Origin: Gammaproteobacteria bacterium
GTDB lineage: Bacteria > Pseudomonadota > Gammaproteobacteria > Pseudomonadales > Azotimanducaceae
NCBI GenBank assembly: GCA_009840305.1
Contig: VXNY01000014.1
Coordinates: 62,001-126,000, forward strand
Direction: 5' to 3'
Length of the DNA: 64,000 nucleotides
Under the pieces are notes generated by a model, which saw only the letters and a list, made by a program, of their open reading frames with translations, had not been told where the DNA came from and did not search any database. This document shows, in pieces, positions 54,234-62,695 of this stretch. The position numbers and the translations under genes were made by a program. How positions within the stretch are numbered: the stretch's first letter is position 1; each line of letters opens with the position of its first letter.

Positions 54234-55511
54234 TTGAGCGAAAATCGAGGATCCGTTCTATCAATGTTGCGAACACTACTGCTATTGACGCTTGGAATCT
54301 ACTTATCGTTGACTGTAAACTTGGGTATTGCGACCGCAAGCGACGATATAGAGTTTTCGGGTACGATCGCGCTTGAACCTCGCTGGTTTTGGGACGATTC
54401 CTTGTTCGGTTCAGACTCTCGCGATAAAGGAATTTCAAACAGTGTTTACGTGATGCCTGAACTGCACGCAAAACTAACCGAAAACACTAGTCTCCGGCTC
54501 GTGGGTTTTTATCGTTACGACGAAACCGATCGAGACAGAACTCGCGGCGACATACGCGAAGCTTATTTGGTTCACTTTCGCCCGACGCCGTTTGGAGAAC
54601 TTGAAATGCGTGTTGGACTTGGTCGCGTTTTTTGGGGTGCGACTGAGTCTCAACATCTCATTGACATCGTCAATCAGACCGACCTAGTAGAAAATCCAAA
54701 TGAGGAATTCAAACTTGGGCAACCGATGATTCACTTTACGCTGTCAACAGAGTCTGGAGTCTTTGAACTTTTCGGTCTTCCCTTCCATCGACAGCGAACG
54801 TTTCCAGGACCCGATGGCCGACTAGGTTTTCCCTTTTTGATTGACACCGATTCTGTCGTTTACGATAACGTATATGACGAACGACACTTCGATGTTGCCT
54901 TTAGATACAGTCACACATTCGGGTACTTGGACGCTGGGATTAGTGGATTTGTTGGTACCAATCGCGAACCTTCTTTCGAACCGAATTTTGCGTCAGGTCT
55001 CCCGTTGACGTTTTCACCCTTCTATGCTCAAATATCACAGACTTCGATAGACCTGCGAATTCAGCATAGTGGGTGGTTGCTAAAATTTGAAGGACTACGC
55101 CGTACTGGTGCGCTCAATCGACTAGGAAACACCGAAGATTACACCGCGTTTGTGGGTGGCTTCGAGTACTCATTTTTTTCTCTCTTCGGTACCGTTGCCG
55201 ATATGACTTTGGTCGCTGAATGGAGCTTCGACGAACGTCGCGAGCGCGCGACGACTCGTTTTGATAATGACCTCTTTCTCGCTAGCAGAGTCAGTTTCAA
55301 CGATTTCCAAGGGACGACCATCACCGCGAGTGCACTACTCGGTAATGACAACGACAGTGCGATTGCGTCGTTGGAGTTTTCGCGGCGGATATCGGAGCGA
55401 ATATCAGTTACTACGGAGCTTGTGCTTCTTAACGAGATCGCGTCAGACGATGTGCTGTTTCCGCTAAAGAATGACAGTTATTTAGAAGTGGGACTAACTT
55501 ATGGTTTCTAA
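54234..55511 (+). CDS. Outer-membrane beta-barrel-like protein (DUF1302-like)
   Basis: A 425-residue protein of alternating aromatic/polar strand pattern ending in SYLEVGLTYGF, a barrel-type terminal strand. A signal peptide is visible after the internal ATG 54264 (MLRTLLLLTLGIYLSL...TAS), so translation may begin there instead of TTG 54234. Together with the preceding LolA-like and RND genes it forms the common set exporter, periplasmic carrier, outer-membrane protein. The DUF1302-like assignment is by context and pattern, not a catalytic motif. It may be the outer-membrane end of a lipid or terpenoid export route. Confidence 0.72.
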   Translation: MSENRGSVLSMLRTLLLLTLGIYLSLTVNLGIATASDDIEFSGTIALEPRWFWDDSLFGSDSRDKGISNSVYVMPELHAKLTENTSLRLVGFYRYDETDRDRTRGDIREAYLVHFRPTPFGELEMRVGLGRVFWGATESQHLIDIVNQTDLVENPNEEFKLGQPMIHFTLSTESGVFELFGLPFHRQRTFPGPDGRLGFPFLIDTDSVVYDNVYDERHFDVAFRYSHTFGYLDAGISGFVGTNREPSFEPNFASGLPLTFSPFYAQISQTSIDLRIQHSGWLLKFEGLRRTGALNRLGNTEDYTAFVGGFEYSFFSLFGTVADMTLVAEWSFDERRERATTRFDNDLFLASRVSFNDFQGTTITASALLGNDNDSAIASLEFSRRISERISVTTELVLLNEIASDDVLFPLKNDSYLEVGLTYGF

Positions 55512-55528
55512 CAGAACAGAGTGTTTGA

Positions 55529-56989
55529 GTGGCTGAGTCAGAGTTGGTGTTCGCAACTGCGGTCGACCTTGCTGCGAAGATAAAACGTCAAGAAGTATCG
55601 AGCGAAGAGCTCCTGCAACTCTTCTGGGATCGCGTGGATCGATATAACTCAGAAATCAACGCGATTGTGTGGCAGATACGGGACCAAGCACTGGATCTAG
55701 CTAAGACAGCTGATCAACAAGTCCGTCAGGGCAGTTCCGATCTGGGTCCGTTGCACGGTCTACCGATGACTGTAAAGGAATCCTACGACGTTTTGGATAC
55801 CCCAACCACTTGGGGGATTCCGATGTTGAAGCACAATTTCCCCCAAGAAGACGCGTTGGCGATCAAACGATTAAAGGAAGCCGGGGCAATCATTTTTGGC
55901 AAAACTAATGTCCCGTTTGGCCTCGCTGACTTTCAAAGCTACAACGACATTTATGGTTGTACCAATAACCCTTGGGATTTAACACGCTCACCAGGGGGCT
56001 CTTCGGGTGGCTCTGCAGCAGCACTAGCGATGGGGTTTACTGGTCTGGACTCAGGATCAGATATCGGAGGATCCATTCGAAATCCTGCGCACTTTTGTGG
56101 GTTGTTTGGACATAAGCCGACTTGGAATTTGATTCCACCTCGCGGACACTCACCACCCGGCATTCTCGCACCACCGGATCTTTCCGCGGTTGGCCCACTT
56201 GCAAGGTCGGCACACGATCTCACATTAGCCATGGAAGTCATGCTGGGACCAGACGAGATTCAATCACTTGGATTACGGGTCGAATTACCTGAATTGACAA
56301 AAAAAGTAGACGAACTCAACATCGCGATTTGGGAAGACGATAGTGTTGCGCCCGTTGACGCCAAAGTAGTGCAAAAAGTGCGAAACGTCGCGAATACGTT
56401 GGAATCACTCGGTGCGCGTGTCGACTGGGAAGCACGTCCAGACGTACCGCTAGACGAACTCCTTCGAAGTTACCAATGTCTTCTGAACGCAACATTGCAC
56501 TGCAGGATTCCACCCGATGAGTTTCGCCAGCTTGTGAGCGATTTGTCTGATGTGGATGAATTTGACGACTCTCCAGATACGAAGTTGATGTTGTCTCCGA
56601 TAGCCCGTTATCGTGACTGGGTGCAATTTCACGAGGCACGGACTCGGGTTCGTTGGGCTTGGCACGAATTCTTTAACAAATTTGACGTCTTACTTGCGCC
56701 GATCATGGCGACATCAGCGTACCCACATGACCACGGACCGTTTGGTGAGCGAACAATTACTGTAAATGGTGCTTCTCAGCCATACTTCAAGCAACTATTC
56801 TGGGCCGGTCTCGCGATCAATGCATATCTACCGTCTACGGTTCTTCCCACGGGACTATGTGAAGTCGATCAGTTGCCAATCGGAGTTCAACTCATAGGTC
56901 CGGAATATGGGGATATGATCACTATCGAGATTGCACACATTTTGGAGCAAGAGGGGTATCGGTTTACTCCGCCACCCGCATACTGTTGA
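55529..56989 (+). CDS. Amidase-signature family hydrolase
   Basis: A 486-residue enzyme from GTG 55529. The Ser-cisSer-Lys triad is visible: Lys83 in TVKES, cis-Ser near 158 in GGSSGGSAA, and nucleophile Ser182 in DIGGSIR. It hydrolyses a C-N bond of an amide; the substrate cannot be told from sequence, and it lacks GatA-type accompanying genes gatB/gatC. It sits 18 bases after the barrel gene and overlaps mvaD by 4 bases, so it is part of the same transcript as the mevalonate genes. A role in removing or adding a head group on the isoprenoid product is speculation. Confidence 0.85.
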   Translation: MAESELVFATAVDLAAKIKRQEVSSEELLQLFWDRVDRYNSEINAIVWQIRDQALDLAKTADQQVRQGSSDLGPLHGLPMTVKESYDVLDTPTTWGIPMLKHNFPQEDALAIKRLKEAGAIIFGKTNVPFGLADFQSYNDIYGCTNNPWDLTRSPGGSSGGSAAALAMGFTGLDSGSDIGGSIRNPAHFCGLFGHKPTWNLIPPRGHSPPGILAPPDLSAVGPLARSAHDLTLAMEVMLGPDEIQSLGLRVELPELTKKVDELNIAIWEDDSVAPVDAKVVQKVRNVANTLESLGARVDWEARPDVPLDELLRSYQCLLNATLHCRIPPDEFRQLVSDLSDVDEFDDSPDTKLMLSPIARYRDWVQFHEARTRVRWAWHEFFNKFDVLLAPIMATSAYPHDHGPFGERTITVNGASQPYFKQLFWAGLAINAYLPSTVLPTGLCEVDQLPIGVQLIGPEYGDMITIEIAHILEQEGYRFTPPPAYC

Positions 56990-57936
56990 ATCAAGTCGAA
57001 GTACTCGCGCATCCCAACGTAGCACTTATAAAGTACTGGGGAAAGAGCGACGAAACAGAGAAGATTCCCGCCAGCCCTTCTCTGTCCATAACTCTTGGCG
57101 GGCTAGAAACAAGAACCTCTGTTTCAAAATCCGGTAATGACACGATTTTCATCGATGGTCAGTCTGTGTCTGATCAGAAAATCTCGCAATGGCTCGACCA
57201 TTTGCGCAGGGAGTACGATATTCCTCGGCTGAAGATTGAATCGAGTAATAACTTTCCGAAGAACTGCGGATTTGCTTCTTCTTCATCGGGGTTTGCTGCG
57301 TTAGCCGTCGCCATAAACGAACTCTGTGGATTAAATTTAGATTTCGCTTCCTTAGCGCGAATCACTCGTCTTGGTTCTGCTTCCGCAGTGCGTTCGTTGT
57401 TGAGTGGCTATGTCGCCATGAATCCCGGTGATCAAAGATGCGTGCCAGTCCAAATAGTTCCTCCAGACTATTGGAACTTACGAGTCGTAGCAGCTGTGAC
57501 TTCAACCGAACCCAAGCTCACTTCATCAACTGCGGGTATGGCTCAAACGGTTGCCACCTCACCTTTTTATCAGAATTGGGTTGCCCAAACTGAAGATGAT
57601 TTTGAACGGTGCGGTGAAGCAATCCGGAATCGAGATTTCAACACGTTAGCCGAGCTTAGTGAAGCGAATTGTTACCGAATGCATGCCCTGATGATGTCTA
57701 CCCTACCTCCACTTCGCTATTGGCGCGCGGGCACCATGAACGCAATCGATACGATTGAAAGATTGCGACATAATAGGGTACCGGTATTCTTCACCAGTGA
57801 TGCGGGACCACAGATAAAGGCGATTTGTGAAGCCGAAGCTATAGCGACCGTTAAAGATGCGCTAGATGACACCGATGGTGTTCTGTTTACGCTTGAAAGC
57901 GACATAGGTAATGCCCCAACCATTTCGGCACATTAG
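56986..57936 (+). CDS. mvaD: Diphosphomevalonate decarboxylase
   Basis: A 316-residue GHMP-superfamily enzyme that converts mevalonate 5-diphosphate to isopentenyl diphosphate with ATP. The N-terminal AHPNVALIKYWGK is diagnostic, followed by SPSLSITLGGL and the phosphate loop FASSSSGFAALA. C-terminal TSDAGPQIKAICE matches the family's catalytic Asp/Lys region. TTG 56986 overlaps the amidase stop (TTGA). The downstream phosphomevalonate kinase overlaps it by 26 bases. It completes the classic mevalonate route in this cluster. Confidence 0.95.
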   Translation: MNQVEVLAHPNVALIKYWGKSDETEKIPASPSLSITLGGLETRTSVSKSGNDTIFIDGQSVSDQKISQWLDHLRREYDIPRLKIESSNNFPKNCGFASSSSGFAALAVAINELCGLNLDFASLARITRLGSASAVRSLLSGYVAMNPGDQRCVPVQIVPPDYWNLRVVAAVTSTEPKLTSSTAGMAQTVATSPFYQNWVAQTEDDFERCGEAIRNRDFNTLAELSEANCYRMHALMMSTLPPLRYWRAGTMNAIDTIERLRHNRVPVFFTSDAGPQIKAICEAEAIATVKDALDDTDGVLFTLESDIGNAPTISAH

Positions 57937-58888
57937 TGTCTCAAGTCCAGGAAAATTGGTTATTGCCGGGGAATACGCGGTACTGTACGATGCGCCAGCA
58001 CTCTCATTAGCGATTGATCGACGTGCGCAATGCACTCTGAAGATGAGCGAAGAAGGACTCTGGCAACTCAGCGGTTCACCTCCCTTCTGGAACGAGTCTG
58101 TCCCGTTGCAAGAACTACTTGCTGAAAGTAGAAATGACACAGTAGGCACTGTCCTCAGTTGGTTTTCACATCGGACATCACTCCCAGAACATGTTCTCTT
58201 GCACATGGATACCACGGGCTATTACGCGGAACGGCAAAAATTAGGGTTAGGATCGTCCGCGAGTGTGTTGGTTAACCTTTACGCTTCGTTCGCGACGTTA
58301 ACAGAACTCCCAATGAACGTAGAGGATTTGTTGGATGTATATCGTGCTATGGATCAGCACGGTAGTGGTGTTGATGTTCTAACATGCTATTACGGCGGTC
58401 TCATTCAACTAAAACGACAGACCACCTCAAATGAGGAGTTTCCCAGCGGGATATACTTAGACTTTTATTCTGTCGGATTCAGCACGGAGACAAGGTCAAT
58501 GGTCGAACGTTTTCGCGTTGCGTTCGATGGTCTACCAGTGACTTTACAGGACAGTTTCATAACAGCGGCACACAAGGTCGCAGATTCGTTGACAGGTGGT
58601 CTCCAATTTCTTTCCGCGCTGCAACATTTTGTTCAAGTGTATCGAGATGTTGATTTCGAAGCGGGGCTTGCGATTTGGAGTACGCCCCATGAAACGATGT
58701 ACCTGCTGGCGACGGAAGTTGGAGCGTTGTACAAACCGTCGGGTGCTGGTGGCGGTGATGTTGGCGTGGCAGTAGCTACAGATCCACAGAGTTTAGCTGC
58801 GTTACGTAACAAAGTGACAGAACTACCAGTGTCGGTACTGGATCTGCAAAAGGATAGTAATGGAGTCAGAATCGAACAAACAGCGTAA
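57911..58888 (+). CDS. Phosphomevalonate kinase (GHMP family)
   Basis: A 325-residue GHMP kinase. Motif 1 is SPGKLVIAGEYAVLY, the ATP-binding glycine-rich loop is KLGLGSSASVLV, and motif 3 is SGAGGGDVGVAVA, a form found in phosphomevalonate kinases. It would phosphorylate mevalonate 5-phosphate. Since mevalonate kinase activity is encoded by the fused downstream gene and the decarboxylase upstream, this is the step left over, which supports the call. It overlaps both neighbours (26 bases with mvaD and 29 bases with the fusion gene). Confidence 0.88.
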   Translation: MPQPFRHISVSSPGKLVIAGEYAVLYDAPALSLAIDRRAQCTLKMSEEGLWQLSGSPPFWNESVPLQELLAESRNDTVGTVLSWFSHRTSLPEHVLLHMDTTGYYAERQKLGLGSSASVLVNLYASFATLTELPMNVEDLLDVYRAMDQHGSGVDVLTCYYGGLIQLKRQTTSNEEFPSGIYLDFYSVGFSTETRSMVERFRVAFDGLPVTLQDSFITAAHKVADSLTGGLQFLSALQHFVQVYRDVDFEAGLAIWSTPHETMYLLATEVGALYKPSGAGGGDVGVAVATDPQSLAALRNKVTELPVSVLDLQKDSNGVRIEQTA

Positions 58889-61115
58889 TTCACGCATTCC
58901 GAACTTTTTTCGACTGGATGTAAAGGAACGAATCGCGAAACTGGCGGAACACGGTTTCATCGAAGCTTCCGATGAACTATCACTTGATGCTGGAACCCAC
59001 ACTTTACGTCAGCACATCGCTGATAAGATGATCGAAAACGTTGCTGGTGTGTTTGGTCTGCCACTTGGAATCGCCGTCAACTTCTTAATTAACGGCAAGG
59101 ACTATGTCGTGCCGTTGGTTGTCGAGGAACCTTCGGTAGTTGCGGGATTATCGGGTGCAGCTCGAACAGCTCGAATTAATGGTGGTTTCGCGGTTGCGTG
59201 TTCAGCACCAATCATCACTGGACAAGTGCAAGTGGTCTACATTGACGACGTGGAACTTGCCCGTGAAAAGTTACTAGAACGTCGAGAAGAAATCCTAAAC
59301 TTAGCGAACACGCTACATCCAAAAATGGTAGCTCGAGGTGGTGGCGCGAAGGACATCGAAGTTCACGTCTACAACACAGGACGACCCAAAGGTGCAATGC
59401 TCGTGCTCCATTTACATGTCGACACGCGGGACGCGATGGGCGCCAACGTGGTTAATGGGATGTGTGAAGGTATAGCGAGCCTCATTGAGTCAATCACCGG
59501 TGGAACTGTATTCTTACGCATCCTCTCTAACCTCACCGACCGTTCGATAGTGTGGGCTGAAGTTACGATGCCGACCGATGACCTCGGGATTCCCGGCTTT
59601 CCCGGTAAGGCAGTCCGCGATGGCATCGTGTTAGCTAATGAACTTGCTCGAGTGGACCCCTATCGTGCAACTACACATAACAAAGGCATCATGAATGGAA
59701 TCGACGCGGTTGCGGTTGCTACTGGGAATGACTATCGAGCTCTAGAAGCGGCCGCACACGCTTACGCGGCTAGAGATGGACGTTACCGAGGTTTGACGGA
59801 TTGGGAAGTTAACGAAGAGGGGGATTTGGTCGGTCGACTCGAGATTCCGATTAAAGTGGGAACTGTGGGTGGTTCGCTTGAAACCAATCCAACGGTACGT
59901 ATTTGCCATCGCATGCTCGGTAATCCTACTGCAATCGAACTAGCAGGAATAATGGGTTGTGTAGGTTTAGCACAAAACTTTGCGGCCATTCGCGCCTTGG
60001 CTACTGCAGGCATTCAACAGAATCACATGACGTTGCACGCGCGGAGCGTTGCGACATCAGCTCAAGTACCGGCAGACATTTTTGAACACGTCGTCGACTC
60101 TTTGGTGGAGAATGGCACTATAAAAGTTTGGAAAGCGAAAGAAATCGCTAAAGAGATGCGTTCGAACGAACCTCAACAACAATCGATTCAGCCACGGAGT
60201 TCGGCTTTTGGTAAAACCATTTTTCTCGGTGAACACGCTGTCGTATATGGAAGACCCGCGCTCGCGGTGCCGCTGCCTGTAGCTGTGGAAGCAACGATTG
60301 TTGATGACGATGTGTCCACGTTGATCGTACCACGATGGGGCGTGGAGCAACGAATTCCATCCCAAGAAGACCGGCCACCCGGTTTACTTGGAATGCTATG
60401 CGCACTTCTTGATCGACTGAATCTAAGTGAAAACACAATGCGCGTCGAAATCTTCCCGAATGTCCCAAAGGCCATGGGATTGGGCGGTTCAGCGGCGATT
60501 GCGGTCGCGGTGATCAAAGCTCTCTCTGAGCACTATGGATTACAACTTAGTCTTGAACAGATCAATGAACTCGCGTACGAGTGCGAACGTGCGGCACACG
60601 GTTCTCCATCAGGGGTAGACAATACCTTAGCGACCTACGGCAAACCTTTGCTTTTCCAGCGCGATCAAAAGACAAAAGAAGCCAGTTTTCAAGAGCTCAC
60701 AGTGGGAACTCCGATTCATGTATTGATCGGTTTAAGCGGTAAAGAGAGTCTAACTGCGATGATGGTCGCGCAAGTTCGCGACGGGCGAGAACAAAATATG
60801 GCAGAGTACGAGCGAGTGTTTGATGCTATCGGGAAACTCACTGACAGCGGGGCAAGAGCATTTCAGCAAGGAGACATACAGAAACTCGGTACGCTCATGA
60901 ACTTATGCCAGGGATACCTTAACGGCTTACAACTATCTACTCCAGATATTGAAGAACTAGTACACATTGCTCGGATGCACGGAGCACTTGGTGCAAAATT
61001 GACTGGCTCTGGCGGTGGTGGAAGCATCGTGGCGATATTTGAAGATTCCCCGGACTCAGCCATCGATGCTATTAAAGATGCTGGCTATGACGCCTTTTCC
61101 TTTTTGTTGCAATAG
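58860..61115 (+). CDS. Fusion protein: class II HMG-CoA reductase + mevalonate kinase
   Basis: A single uninterrupted 751-residue frame. Residues about 1-432 are a class II HMG-CoA reductase: ENVAGVFGLPLGIAVNFLI, VEEPSVVAGLSGAARTARI with the catalytic Glu, THNKGIMNGIDAVAVATGND with catalytic Lys275, and LHARSVA with catalytic His393. A ~15-residue Gln/Ser-rich linker (SNEPQQQSIQPRSS) follows. Residues about 448-751 are a mevalonate kinase: KTIFLGEHAVVYGRPALAV, ATP loop AMGLGGSAA, HGSPSGVDNTL with catalytic Asp587, and TGSGGGGSIVA. It would reduce HMG-CoA to mevalonate and phosphorylate it, channelling one product. No stop codon or frameshift lies between the two parts. Confidence 0.95.
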   Translation: MESESNKQRNSRIPNFFRLDVKERIAKLAEHGFIEASDELSLDAGTHTLRQHIADKMIENVAGVFGLPLGIAVNFLINGKDYVVPLVVEEPSVVAGLSGAARTARINGGFAVACSAPIITGQVQVVYIDDVELAREKLLERREEILNLANTLHPKMVARGGGAKDIEVHVYNTGRPKGAMLVLHLHVDTRDAMGANVVNGMCEGIASLIESITGGTVFLRILSNLTDRSIVWAEVTMPTDDLGIPGFPGKAVRDGIVLANELARVDPYRATTHNKGIMNGIDAVAVATGNDYRALEAAAHAYAARDGRYRGLTDWEVNEEGDLVGRLEIPIKVGTVGGSLETNPTVRICHRMLGNPTAIELAGIMGCVGLAQNFAAIRALATAGIQQNHMTLHARSVATSAQVPADIFEHVVDSLVENGTIKVWKAKEIAKEMRSNEPQQQSIQPRSSAFGKTIFLGEHAVVYGRPALAVPLPVAVEATIVDDDVSTLIVPRWGVEQRIPSQEDRPPGLLGMLCALLDRLNLSENTMRVEIFPNVPKAMGLGGSAAIAVAVIKALSEHYGLQLSLEQINELAYECERAAHGSPSGVDNTLATYGKPLLFQRDQKTKEASFQELTVGTPIHVLIGLSGKESLTAMMVAQVRDGREQNMAEYERVFDAIGKLTDSGARAFQQGDIQKLGTLMNLCQGYLNGLQLSTPDIEELVHIARMHGALGAKLTGSGGGGSIVAIFEDSPDSAIDAIKDAGYDAFSFLLQ

Positions 61116-61136
61116 TATGGATACTAGTACTTTTCG

Positions 61137-61919
61137 ATGAAATTTGCCACTTGGAACATCAATGGTCTGCGGGCGCGTTTCGACCTTGTCAAACACTGGT
61201 TAGAGAAGCGTCAACCAGATGTCGTAGCGTTGCAAGAAACAAAGACGGAAGATTCGTCGTTTCCAGTCGCCCAATTTGAAGCCTTAGGGTACCACTGCTA
61301 TCAACACGGAGAACGTGCTTGGAACGGAGTAGCTTTACTTTCTCGGGAGAAAATGGAGGTTCTAACCGTTGGGTTGCCAGGAGAAGAGACGGCTGGTGCA
61401 CGCTTAATCACAGCAAAGTTAGACGGACTCTCTATGACATCCGTGTATTGTCCGAATGGAAAAAATCCCGAACACAAAGACTTTACGGCCAAGCTCTCTT
61501 GGTATGATTCATTGGGAAAGTACTGGCAAGAACTCACTCGAGATTACGAGACCTCTGTGATCGGAGGCGACTTCAATATCGTCCCGAGTGCAAGAGATTC
61601 TTGGCGAGGACAAGAGGGCGATGGAGAGATGTTTCACACAATTGAGGAACGAGAGAGACTTTGGGCATTTGTAGCACTTGACTTACACGATTTGTACCGC
61701 GAACTGAACGCAGGGACGAAGGAGTTCACTTGGTGGGACTACCGGGGTGGCTCTTGGGAAAAAGGAGAGGGCCTGCGCATTGACATGATTTACGGAACTC
61801 CTAAGGCGCGCGCGTTGACAGAGAAAGTAGTCATCGATAAGGAATATCGAGACCGAATTGACGATTTAACACCATCAGATCACGTACCGGTTTACATGGA
61901 TATTTTGATGCATCGCTAG
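61137..61919 (+). CDS. xthA: Exodeoxyribonuclease III (AP endonuclease)
   Basis: A 260-residue EEP-family nuclease. Catalytic positions match Xth: Asn in TWNINGLR, Glu in LQETK, Asp/Asn in GGDFNIVP and His in SDHVPV. It repairs abasic sites and 3' blocks. It starts 21 bases after the mevalonate fusion gene, is co-directional and is the last gene of the run; it is probably carried in the transcript by position rather than function. A 776-base gene-poor interval follows. Confidence 0.94.
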   Translation: MKFATWNINGLRARFDLVKHWLEKRQPDVVALQETKTEDSSFPVAQFEALGYHCYQHGERAWNGVALLSREKMEVLTVGLPGEETAGARLITAKLDGLSMTSVYCPNGKNPEHKDFTAKLSWYDSLGKYWQELTRDYETSVIGGDFNIVPSARDSWRGQEGDGEMFHTIEERERLWAFVALDLHDLYRELNAGTKEFTWWDYRGGSWEKGEGLRIDMIYGTPKARALTEKVVIDKEYRDRIDDLTPSDHVPVYMDILMHR

Positions 61920-62695
61920 AACGCGTGAAACATCGAACGTTCCCAATCAAGCACTTTAAACATCTAGTAAGACACCCGCAACGTAAACCAAATGCAATCT
62001 TACTTGTAGGACAAGTCGCTTCGGCACTAAACTGAACAGGATAAAACAACGAGGAACTCAACGGGACAGTCCCCAATACCACGGCAAAGAGCCCCAACGA
62101 TTGTGTTGTAGTCGAAAGAAATTTTAACTGCATACTTAGATGCTTTTACAGAAAAGATTAGGTCAAGTGCAATGCATTGTGCTTAGCGCACACTTTAATG
62201 CGGAATCGAGGTTAAAAAACGGAATTTTCGTTAGTGTCGGGGTTAACACGATTGTTAACATCGAAGAATTCACTGTCTCGAAACTTGATCCAATGTCTGA
62301 TCTTAAAAAGCCGGCAACGCAACTCTTATCTATTGTAGCGAGCAGCATTAGAAACGTTCTAGAGGATGTGTCGTAAGTAAACCTTGGCTCTTCACATCAA
62401 ATCACACTTGACATATGAACAGTTGTGAAAATTACCAGCAATTTGTCTCCCGGTATAGTGTTGACGGCAATTTCAGCAAGCCAATACCAAATGCGACTAC
62501 GCTATTAGAATACACCGATTGCTATTTTTAGAAAATTATTGTTCGTGTTAAGACATTAATTCACAGGTCACAATCATCGTTATCTTCGCAGGATCGATGT
62601 TTTGGTTGTGACGAGTAATTCTCTAGAATCAGCACTCTTTATGATGACAATAATTTTTTTAATCCCACCCCCAACAATGACAGGAGATTAACCCA
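61920..62695. other. Gene-poor interval, AT-rich toward its right end
   Basis: About 776 bases without a convincing gene. A plus-strand frame at 62140-62376 (78 codons) and a minus-strand frame starting at 62133, with a hydrophobic start and overlapping xthA, are open but unrecognised and may be spurious. The part after about 62380 is AT-rich. TTGACA at 62408 is a possible -35 for the next gene, whose ribosome site AGGAGA lies at the very end. No tRNA, att repeat or hairpin was recognised. Confidence 0.35.

Noticed and set aside
61831-62133. 100-codon minus-strand frame overlapping the end of xthA
   Set aside because: Its C-terminal third is antisense to a conserved gene and the hydrophobic start is not matched by a ribosome site.
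62140-62376. 78-codon frame in the gap after xthA
   Set aside because: No recognised family, no ribosome site and atypical composition; kept only as a note in the interval entry.
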